From Stictocephala bisonia (taxonomy: Eukaryota > Arthropoda > Insecta > Hemiptera > Membracidae), in assembly GCA_035578905.1 (NCBI GenBank), contig JAQJVL010000606.1, forward strand, positions 445,314 to 509,313: a stretch of DNA of 64,000 nucleotides. The letters run 5' to 3'. Under the pieces are notes generated by a model that was given only the letters and a program-made list of their open reading frames with translations, was not told the origin of the DNA and ran no database searches. How positions within the stretch are numbered: position 1 is the first letter of the stretch; each line of letters opens with the position of its first letter. This document shows, piece by piece, positions 1-11,772 of the stretch. The translations under genes and the position numbers were made by a program.

Positions 1-612
1 CAGGACGTGTCCCCTAGGAGGATGACAGGACGTATTGACCCACCCACCCACACACAGTAGTATTGACCCACCCACCCACTCCCACACGTACAGTGGTATT
101 GACCCACCCCCACACGTACAGGGAATTGAATCTACTGTAATACAATTGAATACTGTTAATTGGTAATTAACGTACCAATTCCTATGTACGTACATTGGTA
201 CATTAAATGTGAAACAAACATAAACACACACACAACTTTATCTACTTTTAACATATTTCTTTATATTTTCACAATAGTATTGACCTGCCGACCTACCCAT
301 GCACAAAGTGGTAATTGACCCACCCACCCACCTACCCATACACATAGTGGTAATTGACCTAACCGCCTACCCATACACATAGTGGTATTTGACCCACCCA
401 CCCACTCATACACATAGTGGTAATTGATCCACCCGCCTACCCTTACACATAGTGGTAATTGACCTAACCGCCTACCCATACACATAGTGGTAATTGATCA
501 ACCCACCCCCCCATACACATAGTGGTAATTGACCCACCCGCCTACCCTTACACATAGTAGTAATTGACCGAACCAATAACCCACCCATACACATAGTGGT
601 AATTGACCCACT
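1..612. repeat. Minisatellite A, locus 1 (C-rich on + strand)
   Basis: Imperfect tandem units of about 35-39 bp occupy roughly 1-130 and 275-612. Each contains a variant of CCCATACACATAGTGG followed by TAATTGACCCACCC. The intervening 131-260 is not repetitive. Short open frames here come from units whose length is near a multiple of three and are not genes. The same motif recurs at 22.7-24.1, 29.5-30.0 and 58.0-58.2 kb. Confidence 0.9.
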
Positions 613-1023
613 AGTAAAATGTATATATAGTATTTTTACTTGTAGGATCTTGGTGAGTGAATGTTATTTGTATCTGTGTGAATATGTGTTCACAGTGAAT
701 ACTGAGTGTATGGATGAATATATATTATTAGTGTTCAAATGATTATACGTTTATTTAAGGTAGGCTTACAATTTATTTTTTAATTTCTGTTATTTTATGT
801 TATTGTTTTCTATTATCTTAGTTTTAATTGTTATATTATTATAATGATTATATTAATGTACATAGTGTAAAATATATATACACTATGTACTGTATACATA
901 AATTAAAGTAAAATGTGTAAAATTTGTAAAGTAACAAAACTAAACTCATGATTTTTTACTTTATTTAAATTAAAAAATTAATTAATTTAAAATAGTTCAA
1001 TTGTTTTTTAGAAACAATACTCG
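613..1023. other. A+T-rich DNA, no feature seen
   Basis: Only low-complexity A+T-rich sequence is visible. There is no sizeable open frame and no repeat with an obvious partner elsewhere in the window. Confidence 0.7.
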
Positions 1024-1106
1024 TTTAGATTACCTTTTTCTGTCGTAACAGTTTTTCAATTAGGCCTACATTACTGCTACATTACGACAGAAAAAGGTAA
1101 TCTAAA
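1024..1106. repeat. Perfect 25-bp inverted repeat (small foldback)
   Basis: The arms at 1024-1048 and 1082-1106 are exact reverse complements (left arm starts TTTAGATTACC) around a 33-nt loop. This could be the core of a decayed MITE, a hairpin RNA, or a chance-preserved foldback. No target duplication is evident. Confidence 0.85.
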
Positions 1107-1373
1107 CCAGTATTATTTCTATAATATAACAGTTCTGGAGGCTAATAAAACAAAATGAATCTATTGTTTTGTTTTACTATTGAATATTATACTATATTAT
1201 AGTTAAAGTTTGGAAATTAAAATGCTAAGTACTATAATATTGTCTAGTGACATGACACTAGAGTTGCTGAATCGGTAAAACTTCCAAACCGGCTTTGCTT
1301 TAGAAGTCAATTATTTCTCAAAATGTTGCGTTTTACTGTTGTTAGTTAAAAAAGTGGATTTGTATAATGAATA

Positions 1374-1400
1374 GGTTAGGTTAGGTTAGGTTAGGTTAGG
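1374..1400 (+). repeat. Interstitial TTAGG tract
   Basis: About five uninterrupted GGTTA/TTAGG units lie in unique A+T-rich sequence. TTAGG is the telomere repeat of most arthropods, so this supports the taxonomic guess. The tract is far too short to be a telomere. Confidence 0.9.
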
Positions 1401-3534
1401 CCATTTACTATGGTCTGTCTTGGCATTACGCATGTGCAACGTTGTACTATATTTTCATTCTTAAATAGCGATTGATAGAGGGGAACAATGTTTCCGAATA
1501 TTGATTTCCATTAAAAGTTGAACAAAGGTCAATGGAGAAGTTTCTGTTTGATTCACTTCCACCGTCCCGTAACACTAAAGGATTACGTACTGATAATTCA
1601 GTGTACCACTACATATAACGTGCATTTTAATTTATTGGTTTTCGTGATTTAAATTGACTTATAGTATAAATAAAATTGTTTCGTTTATATGTTGAACAGC
1701 TAACAAAATAATTAATTTAAACATGTTTTAAAATATTAAGTTTGCATAGTTAATGTCAATCTAGTTTTTCTTTGGAAATTGGTAGAATCTCAATTCTAAA
1801 TCGTTTACTTGTAGTATCTATTACTTTATTGAGGGAATATGAATTTATTTAGATTTAAGGCCTAATATAAATAAATCATGTCCAAAAAACATACACTACA
1901 GTTAGAATACTGATGTGGTGTAGTGTAATAATAAATATTACTGATTTATAATTATCATACTTAATTATAAATTGACACTTTTATATAGATGACTTTTGTT
2001 AAATTATATTTACTTGACTTCAAGCTGCAATATATTCAAATTTACTGATGTAGGGTATCTCTGCTAAATTAATATCTTTCTAGGAATTATAATAAAACTT
2101 TGTAGAGTAAAACAAATGAATCATATAAGTTGTTCAAATAAAGTTCATAGTTGATATTTGTTCAATTTTTACAGTTTCATTATTATTTAATCCTTTTTTC
2201 CATGAAAGCATCAACATTAAGTTATAAATTTACTAAGAATTTGCCAAAGGGTGATGAGTATCATTTCTACGAATAGAGATCCAACTGCACAAGTTATTAC
2301 GATGATTTGCATTCATTATTAATTTTAAAAATGTGTATTTATTAATTCGTTAGGAAATACACAGTATCCGTACATTTTTAAATCCAAAATGATTTATACA
2401 AAATAATAGACAAGGAACTTCAGAGGTATTTAGACAAATTGCTCGCGGTTGACTATTACATTAGGTGCAATTTAACTAGTTTTATGAAATGCATTTGGGG
2501 AATGTTCGATGAACCTCACAATGGGTGGCATTAATGTGACAACATGCACCTCCCTCTCTCCCCTTAACTCCCTCAGGATGTTCTTACAGTGAAAAATGTG
2601 TCAATATCTAATCTTAATATTTTAAACTATGCTGAATCATATAAAAGCATAGTAATGTAAATTCCCGAATATTTATGTTCTTTAAATGAACTCAAATTCT
2701 CTTATTGGTTCCTATATTTCGTTAAGTACTGCATTATACCATCGATATCTGAAATTTAAATTACATAATACTCAAATTGTTTTGTCGTTTTTATTAAATA
2801 TGTAAAATAATGACGAGTCAGACCGAATGAATTTATTGATTATATAAAATTATGCTAATTTATTCCTTCTTCATCAACAAACTTCTACCTGAGCCAAGTG
2901 AAGAAATTTAAAAGTAGTCAAGACTTAAAAAGACATAAACTTTAGTTTCGGTTTTACTAATTACTGATATATTGGGATTTACTTCAGTCTTCTAAACTCT
3001 AAGTTGAGATTTTTAATGATGATTCGTAAATATATAGGGGAACTTGAGGCTTTTGGCGTAGAATTAAAAACATAAGATTTGATAGCTTGTGATTATATTT
3101 TGTAAACTATAATACATTACGATGGTTTTTGTGCTTACATACCATAATTCAGATCAAGTAAACCAATGTAGAATCTCTTGCCTAACATACAAGCACCACC
3201 TAAATGTTTCAATTTAGTTGATTTCATACAAAGCTTATTTTTAGGATTATGCTCATTACTAACTATTCCAATCAATACTTAAAATGACGTCCAGATAATC
3301 TCAAAATTACATGAAAGAAATTATTTTATTAATAAATCTTAGGCTGTAACGTGTATACTTTGACTATCTTAAAACACAATATATTTCTTCTAAAGACCAG
3401 AGCATTGCTAAGTAACAAAAATTACGTTTTGTTCTATTTCACTGTTTCAACATGAATAAATTTAGTTCTAAAATGTTATAATAATTCTGTTACAGTTATC
3501 AGCACTACTACTACTCTGTTACTGATCAATTTTA
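1401..3534. other. A+T-rich intergenic DNA, nothing recognised
   Basis: No open frame above background and no recognisable transposon protein, RNA gene or structured repeat was found by eye on either strand. Confidence 0.6.
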
Positions 3535-3590
3535 GTGTGACATAACCTCAAAACATATTTTAGAGTGACATAACCTCAAAACATATTTTA
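3535..3590 (+). repeat. 28-bp tandem duplication
   Basis: Two adjacent 28-bp copies at 3535-3562 and 3563-3590 share the core GTGACATAACCTCAAAACAT and differ at one position near the start. The closeness of the copies implies a recent local duplication. Confidence 0.85.
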
Positions 3591-3639
3591 TAAAACATCG
3601 ATATTTGAAGTATTATAAACAAGTCATCCATTTGTTTGC

Positions 3640-3935
3640 TCATTTATTTATTTATTTATTCATAAGACGCCGATTGTCAAGATATGGGCGAATATGGATT
3701 TCGAATGAGTGTGATGAGTGTAGATGAGCGAATGTAGTCATTGTTACAAACTAAGGCCGACTATTCCTTAGAAAGTGTCATTAATTAATAGCCCAATGAC
3801 AAATGAACAGCCGGTGATTATCAGCTGATCTTTCTCAAAATGTATTGACTCTGATTGGGATCGAACTTACAACCTTTAGCAAATAAAGCTGGAATTGAAC
3901 CAACTACGCTACCGACCATGTGATACAGGGGCCAG
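3640..3935 (-). mobile_element. tRNA-derived SINE, minus orientation
   Basis: On the minus strand the head, near 3911-3858, carries a box A (TAGCGTAGTTGG, 3911-3900) and a box B (GTTCGATCC, 3866-3858), which are internal RNA polymerase III promoters. The element ends in a TAAA-type tail at about 3641-3662. Its body (region of AATTAATAGCCCAA, near 3783) is shared with the SINE at 62.0-62.5 kb. A functional tRNA is unlikely because the head lacks a clear cloverleaf and runs into the SINE body. No clear target duplication was identified. Confidence 0.75.
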
Positions 3936-6680
3936 ATGTGCCAGCATTGCATTTTTCAGGCTTCACAAACTAGCGACAACTGAAAAAATTAATAAATAAT
4001 GAAAATATTCCATTATAACTATTGTGACTGGCTTTTAAGGATTCTGAAATCAGCATATAATTATTGACTGAGTGACCAAAATCACAGTCAACCAGTTTCT
4101 CAACTATTTCTCAAGTTGCATGTTTGGGCCTCAATACTGTTTTGGACACTGGATATCAACTGGTCGGTGTAATGGCAAGTGGGTATGACAAAAATAGCTC
4201 TAACAATGGAATCAATTTGAGCTAAATTGCACAACACAACACTTGCACTTAAATTTAATATACGTAAAAGTGTAAAATATTATTACTAGTCTCCAAACAT
4301 AATGTAAGTATCATTGCTGACTTCAGTAACGTAGTTTAAAGAGGTAATTCAGGCTCAACATTAATTTAAGAATACACAATTAACAATTCGCTACGTCAGC
4401 TGTGTGGATAACAGCTGACATTCATACTTCCACGAAATAAGCTCCGGTAATTTATTTTAACTACTGTTTTGTTATAGAATGAATGCTATGAAAATTACAT
4501 CAATATAAAACCAAATAATATTTTGTACTCATTTTGTTTGTAAAACGAGTACTAAAATTAGGGTAAACCGATAGTGGTTATTCTTAACTTCATCTACCAA
4601 TTCATATGTCGAGTGAAGTTTACATATTCCTTATTCTGTTCCTAATATTTATGATATTTACAATCTCAATAAAATATTCAGCTAGTGAATTTTCGCGCTT
4701 TTTCAGGGGTCTGAGTGAAATTGAATTAAAGAAATAATTTCAAAGATTTCTATGAATATCTGGACTGAGTGTGAAATTCAATATACGTATTGTTTTTATT
4801 CAGAAAAAATTATCCTCAAATTTTTTTTCAGATATTTAGCAAAATACTTCTTCTATCAAAGACTAATGCCACTAAAGACGGCTTTCTTACTACGTACAAA
4901 TGAAATTACTAAATGAGGCCTGTTGTGTTACCACCTTAGTAAATACATTTACGTATATATTCATAACAGAAAAAAGGCCAGGAAATATCGAGCTGGTTTA
5001 CGTGCTAGTTTATTATGTTATTTAACTCACTCTTAGGATAAACTCGGAACCAGATGTCATAAAACGTGCTGCAATATCCAGGGAATGTGACTCACATTTA
5101 AAAGGTTTTTTTAATTTTTTATTTATTCTGTTATAGGATTGACAAATTCTTGAGATATAAATGCTAGATAACAGAAAGAATTCTCCTATTAGTAGAGAAG
5201 AACATAGAAGGATTTTTAATTTACTGATCAAAATACGTCTTATATATAGCAATTAGTATTGTAATGTGAAAAGCAAATTGTAATAAAATGGATGGAGCAG
5301 TTTTGCTTTTGCTACTACAGTAATAGTTTTATATATTTCACAAACGAATGGATATGTTATTACAAGTAATAAAGTCTGGAAGCCCTACTACCATTCGAAT
5401 GACAGAGTATGTTTCTGCACTCATTTCAAAGTAGTCATATAAGAGATCCCGAGTTTGATATGACTTTTTAGCCTTTTGTGTGCTTTCAGTTCTCTATCAC
5501 ATCAGTTTCATGTCTGTTACAATAATCTAAGAGATCACATAACTGCAAATATTAATTATTTATGATAGCTGTGGTCACATGAAGACACTACTAGGTGTGG
5601 ATTTAGTCTACTAATTAACTTATAAAAATATATAACTTTTCAGGAACTAATTTTACCTTTTTAAATATTTTATGACCTCGATCAATATTTAATGACTCTT
5701 GTGAACAGTAATAAGTATACCATTTTACTAATTCATTTTCTATGCTACAACACTGTTATGTATAACATTTAATTTTGTATCAATAGTTAAATTGATAGTA
5801 CTATAAATTACTTAGCCTTTATTAAGTTATACATTTTTTACTTATAAATTTATCTAATTATACGTAATACGCCAAAGTTTTTCGTTTGTAAGGGACTAAA
5901 TCAATGCATACTTTTTGCCGTGCTTTATGGGTGATACTTTTTAAATATGCATTTTTCTAACTGCTAAATTACAGTGTATAAAATGTTACTGAATTTCTTT
6001 TGTCTGATAAATGGGATTGACTTAAAACTGTCATTAAAATTAATATGAATTAGTCTAGAAAGTTATAAATAAATTTTTACAGCTTTTATTCAATACACAT
6101 CCAATAAATCATTTTAATTAACAAACATAATCTACAACAATTTAATTTTTTTTTTAAGAGAACAACCACCATCAAATATTTTATGTTTGTTCTAAACACA
6201 TTTAGCACTCAGAAAAGAAGAATAACGTTTTATTAAATAAGTCCAGACATAAAGGATGTATATATATTTGTTTATCCAATCCATTTATAATGCATATAAT
6301 AAAAGTGTATGTGATTGTAGACTATCTTGATGAAGAAGATCTGGCAGTATGGATTTTAGGATTCAACTATTTTTGTTTTTTTTTTTTTTTTTTTTGCAGT
6401 GGCAATTCCAAATTATAATTTTTTAAAATGATAACTTTCCATTTATTATAATATCTAGACTGATTTAGTACCTCTAATATAAATACTATTTTTTTATAAT
6501 CTGCACTAAATAAAATAAGATAACTTAAAATACGGAAATAATCTTCAATATTAGGCTTGATAGTTCTAAAAATATAAAACTTAAACTATTTTACAAAGCA
6601 AAATATATATATTTATTAAAGTTATAATATAAAATAACAACTGAGCACCCTTTAAAATTTTTGTGGTAGTGTAGTGTAGT
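3936..6680. other. A+T-rich intergenic DNA, nothing recognised
   Basis: Contains short A+T-driven frames only, for example a 76-codon minus-strand frame at 5022-5252 with no recognisable domain. A run of T residues followed by GCAG near 6376-6400 resembles a splice acceptor but has no associated exon. A GTAGT-type simple sequence (6664-6680) abuts the retrotransposon boundary. Confidence 0.6.
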
Positions 6681-6822
6681 GGGTAGTGACACGAATCAAC
6701 GATGTGGTCTACAGGATTCAAAGACACCCAAGAGGCAAGATGCTTGTGGTCCACCTTGATCGCCTAGCACCGTACCATGGAGCGGAAGCTGATCGGGACG
6801 ATCAGCATTAAGGAGGGGGCAG
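6681..6822 (+). pseudogene. Truncated integrase C-terminus plus polypurine tract, upstream of 5' LTR
   Basis: This stretch encodes the same end of pol as 13892-14022 (residues around HPRGKMLVVHLDRLA), then a stop and the purine tract AAGGAGGGGGCAG (6810-6822), and runs straight into the LTR. It differs from the downstream copy by one base, which changes P to S. No pol sequence precedes it, so the unit is 5'-truncated. It is either the remnant of a tandem element sharing this LTR or the product of a template switch. Confidence 0.9.
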
Positions 6823-7055
6823 TGTGACATCCAGAGTGGCCTCCATCCTGGGAACCGGTGATGCGGAAGTAATGGATGGGTCGCTGACCACCTGCCCTGC
6901 TTGTTTACAACCTTTGGGGCACAATGGCTTACGCATGAACGCCCCTTCCTCATCAATGGACTTTCTATACTGTTCTAGGTTGACGAGCTAGCTCTGTCAC
7001 GGAACTTCGGGCGCAGGGGAATTCAAGAAGCTTCTAGATAGAGACCTGCAGGTGA

Positions 7056-7090
7056 TATATACGGCTCGGATACCAGCGCGAGTCAGTGAG
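7056..7090 (+). promoter_or_regulatory. Candidate LTR core promoter (TATA box plus TCAGT initiator)
   Basis: TATATA at 7056-7061 lies 29 bp upstream of the A of TCAGT (7083-7087). This is the usual spacing for an arthropod TATA/Inr pair. It would place U3 at 6823-7084 and start R at 7085. The 3' LTR has an identical pair near 14267-14298. Transcription itself is inference. Confidence 0.6.
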
Positions 7091-7594
7091 TCTAGAGCCT
7101 ACATCCCGGGTGTTTGCGGTGACAGTGTGCGAGTTCTGCAGTGCGAGTGAAGTGTCCGTGTATAGTGAAGTGGTCTACGGAGAAGTTACCGGTGAGTGGT
7201 TCGTTGTGGGGATCAACGAAGGAGCAGTGCGGTACTTGTGGACGACTTCTGAAGGGACACTGAAGAAACTGTGAGTGAACTGTTAACATTGGACTGTAGG
7301 TAGTAGGGAATCTAGTAAAGTCACTTCGTAGTCAGTAATTGTAAATAATCGTAGATAACCTAGGAAAGCCACTTTATAGAGCTAGGAATTGTAATTAAAA
7401 GAAGGGAATCTAGTAAAGTCACTTTGCAATTAGTAGTTGTAATAATTGATTGCCATTTATTGCTGCCGTCTAAGATTGTAAATATAAATAAGTTTAACTG
7501 TAACTGTAGGCCTAATAGTAAATTGTACTTTTCACAATAGTTTAAAGTTAAGGAAATAACCCATTTAATTGTAATAAGTTAATTTTATAGATTC

Positions 7595-7600
7595 AATAAA
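7595..7600 (+). terminator. Candidate polyadenylation signal AATAAA in LTR
   Basis: This AATAAA within the distal LTR is conserved at about 14806-14811 in the 3' LTR. It would end R some 15-25 bases downstream. A+T-rich context makes chance occurrence possible. Confidence 0.45.
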
Positions 7601-7690
7601 TTTAGTAATTGTTTAGTATGTCATGTTGCTTATTTGTAAAACCCACACATCGATTAATTATTTATAAATTAGGACATAAAAATGTCACAC

Positions 7691-7708
7691 TGGTGTCAGA
7701 AGTGGGAT
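7691..7708 (+). other. Primer-binding site, tRNA-Leu type
   Basis: TGGTGTCAGAAGTGGGAT starts one base after the LTR. It begins with TGG (complement of CCA) and matches the general 3' end of eukaryotic tRNA-Leu as I remember it. The isoacceptor was not verified. Confidence 0.75.
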
Positions 7709-7824
7709 AGATTTGTTGAGCAACACGTTTAATATTTTTATTTATTGCTAGTTATTGTTAAGCTGTTTATTGAATTCATTTACTGTCATTCTATATTGTT
7801 CAGGCGTAGTTTTGCAAAAGAACG

Positions 7825-8906
7825 ATGGCATCTAGTGGAGTTAAGTTAGTAGACTTAAAAGTGGCTGATTTAAAGGGACATAGATCATACTGGAACAAAA
7901 TCAGTTTTAGTAAGTAGACTTAAGCAGGCAATGCTAGAAACAGGGGATGATCCAGAAACATTCCTTTTTGAAACTGAAGCTAGTTCACTTAAGTCTATGA
8001 TTACCAGAAATGCAGAGAAGTTACAAAGTGACTTAAAAAGAAATGCAGAGTAATTACAAAGTGACTTAAAAGGAAATGTTGAGAAATTACAAAATGACTT
8101 AAAAGGAAATGCAGAGAAATTACATAGTAACTTAAAAGAAGTGCAAGATGACTTAACCGAAAAACTAAATATTAATTAATTGTAAAACCTTGAAGGAAGA
8201 GTTAGCTACAGAATTTAATTATAAAATTTGCAAAGTTGAAGACGAATTTAAAAAACAATTAAATGACAGTTCGAACGAATTTAAAAAACAATTAGATGAC
8301 TGTTCGAGCGAATTTAAAAAACAATTAGATGACTGTTTGAAGCAATTAGGTGATAGGATTAGGTTTTTAGAAGAAATGGTTCAGGGGAGGAAGGAGTCAA
8401 TAACCTGCAACGAACCACCTGGGATCTCAGGAAGTGGACAGCAACCGCCCAGCCTTAAACCTCGGCCCAGTGTGTGTCCACCCGTAAATAACGCGAGTTT
8501 GCCAACCTTCGACGGAAAGATGTCTTGGGAAGATTTTATTACTTTGTTTGAGACTGCCGCTGATATCTACAATTGGCCATCATCAGCGAAGGCGTCCATG
8601 TTGTGCCTTTCACTTCATGGAGAAGCTCTGAGCATACTGCAAACCGTTCCACCTGCTGAGCGACATAATTACGAAGATTTGATTAGACGGTTGGAAATGC
8701 GGTTCGGACATAAACACATAGAACTGGTCTACAGATCTCAGCTCATGAGTCGTCACCAGAAGTCCAATGAGAGTCTTCAAGAATTCGAAGCTGACATCGC
8801 ACGATTAGTGAGGGGCGCTTATCCCACAGTGGATGAAGCTGTCTACGAGAGCCTATCCATTGAAAGGTTCCTCGATTGCGGGATGCTGAGACGCAGCAGG
8901 CTGTAA
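7825..8906 (+). pseudogene. Retrotransposon gag (N-terminal part), frame-broken
   Basis: The likely start is ATG 7825 in a favourable AACGATGG context. The frame stops at 7915-7917. Related sequence continues one frame over (KSVLVSRLKQAMLETGDDPE), hits stops at 8051 and 8177, then resumes in a third frame from about 8190 to 8906. The first 60 or so residues resemble a SAP-like module by hydrophobic pattern (low confidence). The next part is a lysine-rich coiled coil of repeated 11-residue units (EFKKQLDDCSS). The region 8500-8870 resembles a retrotransposon capsid (FDGKMSWEDFITLFE and a following helical stretch). Another frame change occurs near 8875. Gag would form the cytoplasmic particle. 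This copy cannot make a full product. Confidence 0.8.
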
Positions 8907-9685
8907 AGTTGGCCCGGCCTAACACTTTAAACGAGGCCCTGACGCAAGCCTTAGAGTTTGAGGCCGTAAAGCAATCCGTCCGGGGCCAGGCACGTCTGCG
9001 AGTAGTCTACGCAGAGGAAGAAGAACCTATGAAGATAGAAGACGTAGTAAGGAAAGTGCTTGATGCCCTGAGGGACCGGAAGAAGGAGATTCGCTGTTGG
9101 GGGTGTGGAGTGTTAGGCCATCTCCGAAGTAAATGCCCAAGTAAAGCCTCTCGGGGGGCAGAGGCAGGAAAACTAAAAAGGGTTGATGGGAAGGGGCAAC
9201 TGTCAACCCAGCAACTTGAGGCCCCAGCTAAGAGCATCATCGTAGCATCTTTGTCAGGTCAGACCAACAGCCTTTACATAGACGGATTGGTAAACGGGGA
9301 ACCCAGAAGCCTTTTGCTGGACACTGGTGCAACGATGACGATATTGAATGAAGATATTTGTCCTTCCTCTATGAAAATAACTCCGACGACCTGGACAGTG
9401 AAGACTGCGACTGGGGACTTTGCCAGCGCCCGCGGGGAGACAGTTGCCACCTTCTGCATCGGGGGTGCATGTCTTAAGCATCGCGCTCTTGTAGCTGACA
9501 TTGAGGAGGACGTCATACTCGGCATGGACATGATGACGAAACTTGGCTTGCAGTTAGACCTCAGGAAAGGAGTGGTGACCATTGGAGGAGAGGAAGTTGC
9601 TCTTCAGCGCAGGAAGAATTTATCTTCTTGGGTGCACTTGTTGAAGGACGCCACTCTGCCACCTCGAACTCAGAAGATCGTCTGA
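8876..9685 (+). pseudogene. Retrotransposon gag C-terminus, nucleocapsid and aspartic protease
   Basis: A 269-codon open stretch continues gag in a different frame from the capsid portion. A CCHC zinc knuckle is visible near residue 75 (CWGCGVLGHLRSKC, spacing C-x2-C-x4-H-x4-C), which binds RNA. It is followed by a retropepsin-like protease with the active-site motif LLLDTGAT near residue 146 and the partner motif ILGMDM near residue 213. The frame ends at TGA 9683-9685, and a TAA follows two codons later. Both stops lie in the same frame as the downstream RT and look like C-to-T changes. They separate protease from RT in what is probably a gag-pro-pol polyprotein. Confidence 0.88.
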
Positions 9686-9724
9686 GCATAAATTGACAAG
9701 ACTATTCCGGAAGGCCAGAACTTA

Positions 9725-11185
9725 ATGTTGGACCCAGTTATAAACGAAGAGGAACTTGGACGTGGGGTACTTGTAGCGAAAACACTGTTCAAATCTTCTA
9801 AGGAAGTTCCAGGCCGCATAATGAATCTGAATGACCATCCTGTTGCATTGGAACAAGGTAGGCTCCTAGGTAACTGTTCTCCGGTTTCTTCTGTTTCACG
9901 AGCTGATAGGAATATCTCTTCAGACCATAAAAACCTTCCAGAAGACATAGCGGAGTTTGTAAGAGATGCATGCAGGGGAATGGCATTGGATCAAACGAAG
10001 CAAGTCGCTAGGCTAATAACAGAGTATCAAGATGTGTTTGAAACTGCTACGGGGCCAAAAGGTAGGACATCTGTGGTTCAACATAAAATTGATGTTGGAG
10101 ACGCTAGACCAATCCGTCAAATACCTAGGAGACTACCCTGGGCGAAGAGAGAAGAGGCAGAGCGAAAAATAAAAGAAATGGAGCAAGGTGGAGTGATTGA
10201 GCCCTCCAGCAGCCCATGGACTTCGCCGGTAGTACTAATAAAGAAGAATGATGGGACTTCCAGGTTCTGCGTGGATAACCGACAACTGAACAATGCTACG
10301 AAGAAAGACAGTTATCCCTTGCCCCGGATTGACGACACTCTGGATGCTCTCGGAGGCTGTAAGTTCTTCTCGACCCTGGACTTGAAGAGCGGGTACTGGC
10401 AGGTGGAGATAGCTCTGGAGGACAAAGAGAAAACAGCGTTTTCCATAGGGAATGGAAACGGACTTTGGCAGTTCACGGTGATGCCCTTTGGACTCTGCAA
10501 TGCTCCAGCTACCTTCGAGAGACTCATGGAAAATGTGCTACGGGGACTGACTTGGGAAACTTGTCTAGTGTATCTGGAGGACATCATAGTCCTAGGGAAG
10601 ACGTTTAACGACCATCTTCAGAATCTGGAGAAAGTTTTTAAGAGGCTTCGTTCTTCCAACCTGAAGTTAAACCTAAAAAAATGTAATCTTTTCAAGAATA
10701 AGGTTAACTATCTTGGACACGTAGTGTCAACCGAAGGAGTGACTGTGGACCCTGAGAAAATTAGCACCGTGAAGGAGTGGCCTGTCCCACGTAACAAACA
10801 TGAGGTGAGGAGTTTTCTTGGACTGTGCACCTACTACCGCCGCTTCGTGAAGGGCTATGCTGATATTTCTAAGCCACTGACCAAGCTCGCCGAAGAACAG
10901 CGTAAGTTTGAGTGGACTCCGGAGGCTAGTGAGGCTTTTGAGACACTTAAAACTTCTCTTTGCAGCGCTCCAATCTTAGGGTTTCCACGGTTTGGAGAGA
11001 AGTTCATTGTGGACACGGACGCCAGCGATGTGGGTATAGGGGCAGTTCTCTCCCAAGTTCAGGACGACCATGAAGCTGTAATAGCTTACTTCAGCAAAAC
11101 GCTATCCAAAGCAGAGAGGAATTATTGCGTCACCAGAAGAGAGCTACTTGCAGTCGTGAAGTCATTAGGGCATTTTCACAAGTAC
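9725..11185 (+). pseudogene. Retrotransposon reverse transcriptase and N-terminal RNase H, interrupted
   Basis: This open stretch of about 487 codons contains the Ty3/gypsy RT blocks: WTSPVVLIKKNDGTSRFCVD, then FSTLDLKSGYWQ with the first catalytic aspartate, VMPFGLCNAPATFE, and the catalytic box at 10571-10582. That box reads YLED where the family has Y-x-D-D, so a conserved metal-binding Asp is Glu (GAG at 10577-10579). The connection domain (FLGLCTYYRRFV) and RNase H (DTDASDVGIGAVLSQ, a later RRELLAVV) follow. The frame is cut after codon 484 by the hAT-like insertion. Beyond it the coding sequence resumes at 12433 in the phase expected once the insert and its duplication are discounted. 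Likely inactive even without the insertion. Confidence 0.93.
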
Positions 11186-11726
11186 TAGAGATGGGCAAGA
11201 ACAGTTAATTTCCGGAACAGTCGGAACCGGAACAACTCCAGGAATTGAACTGTTCCGTAAAGCTGTTCCGGAACAGTTTATGAAGAACAGTCAGATTGTA
11301 ACCAAGACCAGCTAGATTCATCCAACTCCTGAGTGTTCGGAATCGTTTGGAACCCTGAGTCTAAGGGTAAAAACATTTCTCTGCCAAAAAAAAAAAAATA
11401 TATTTCTAAAGTGGGTTAAATCAATCATATTTGGATAAATTCTTGCTTTTAATACATTTATAATTATACAAAACTAGTTGGACAAATGAGAATGCCAGAC
11501 AATTAATGAATCATCCATTTATGAATTAATCATCCAAAAGACAAGAAAGTAACATTGTACAAATTAGTTCACATATTTAAATTCAATAAATATTTTAGAA
11601 AACTAATATAATAATGAACAGCTACAGAAAAACAAAAATAGTAGATAAAATAACAAAATCAAAACGTAAATTTACCATCAATAATATGGTAAAGTAAATT
11701 ATAGTACTAAGACATACCATTATTTC

Positions 11727-11772
<46 letters not shown>

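Larger units (their letters stand above)
6823..7689 (+). repeat. 5' long terminal repeat (867 bp)
   Basis: Bounded by TG...CA: starts TGTGACATCC, ends GTCACA one base before the primer site. By eye it differs from the 3' LTR at about 15 substitutions and one 3-bp indel. Only two of the substitutions fall in the first ~620 bp. Short open frames inside the LTR (for example 7086-7274) are not considered genes. Confidence 0.95.

Noticed and set aside
1374..1400. A chromosome end
   Set aside because: Only about five TTAGG units with ordinary sequence on both sides.
3858..3911. A tRNA gene on the minus strand
   Set aside because: Box A and B are present but the sequence continues into a SINE body and tail, and a full cloverleaf is not evident.
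6696..6956. 86-codon minus frame, repeated at 13907-14167
   Set aside because: Antisense shadow of the integrase tail and LTR start.
7086..7274. 62-codon frame, repeated at 14297-14485, as a small conserved gene
   Set aside because: Both copies lie in the LTRs and match because the LTRs match; no independent coding evidence.
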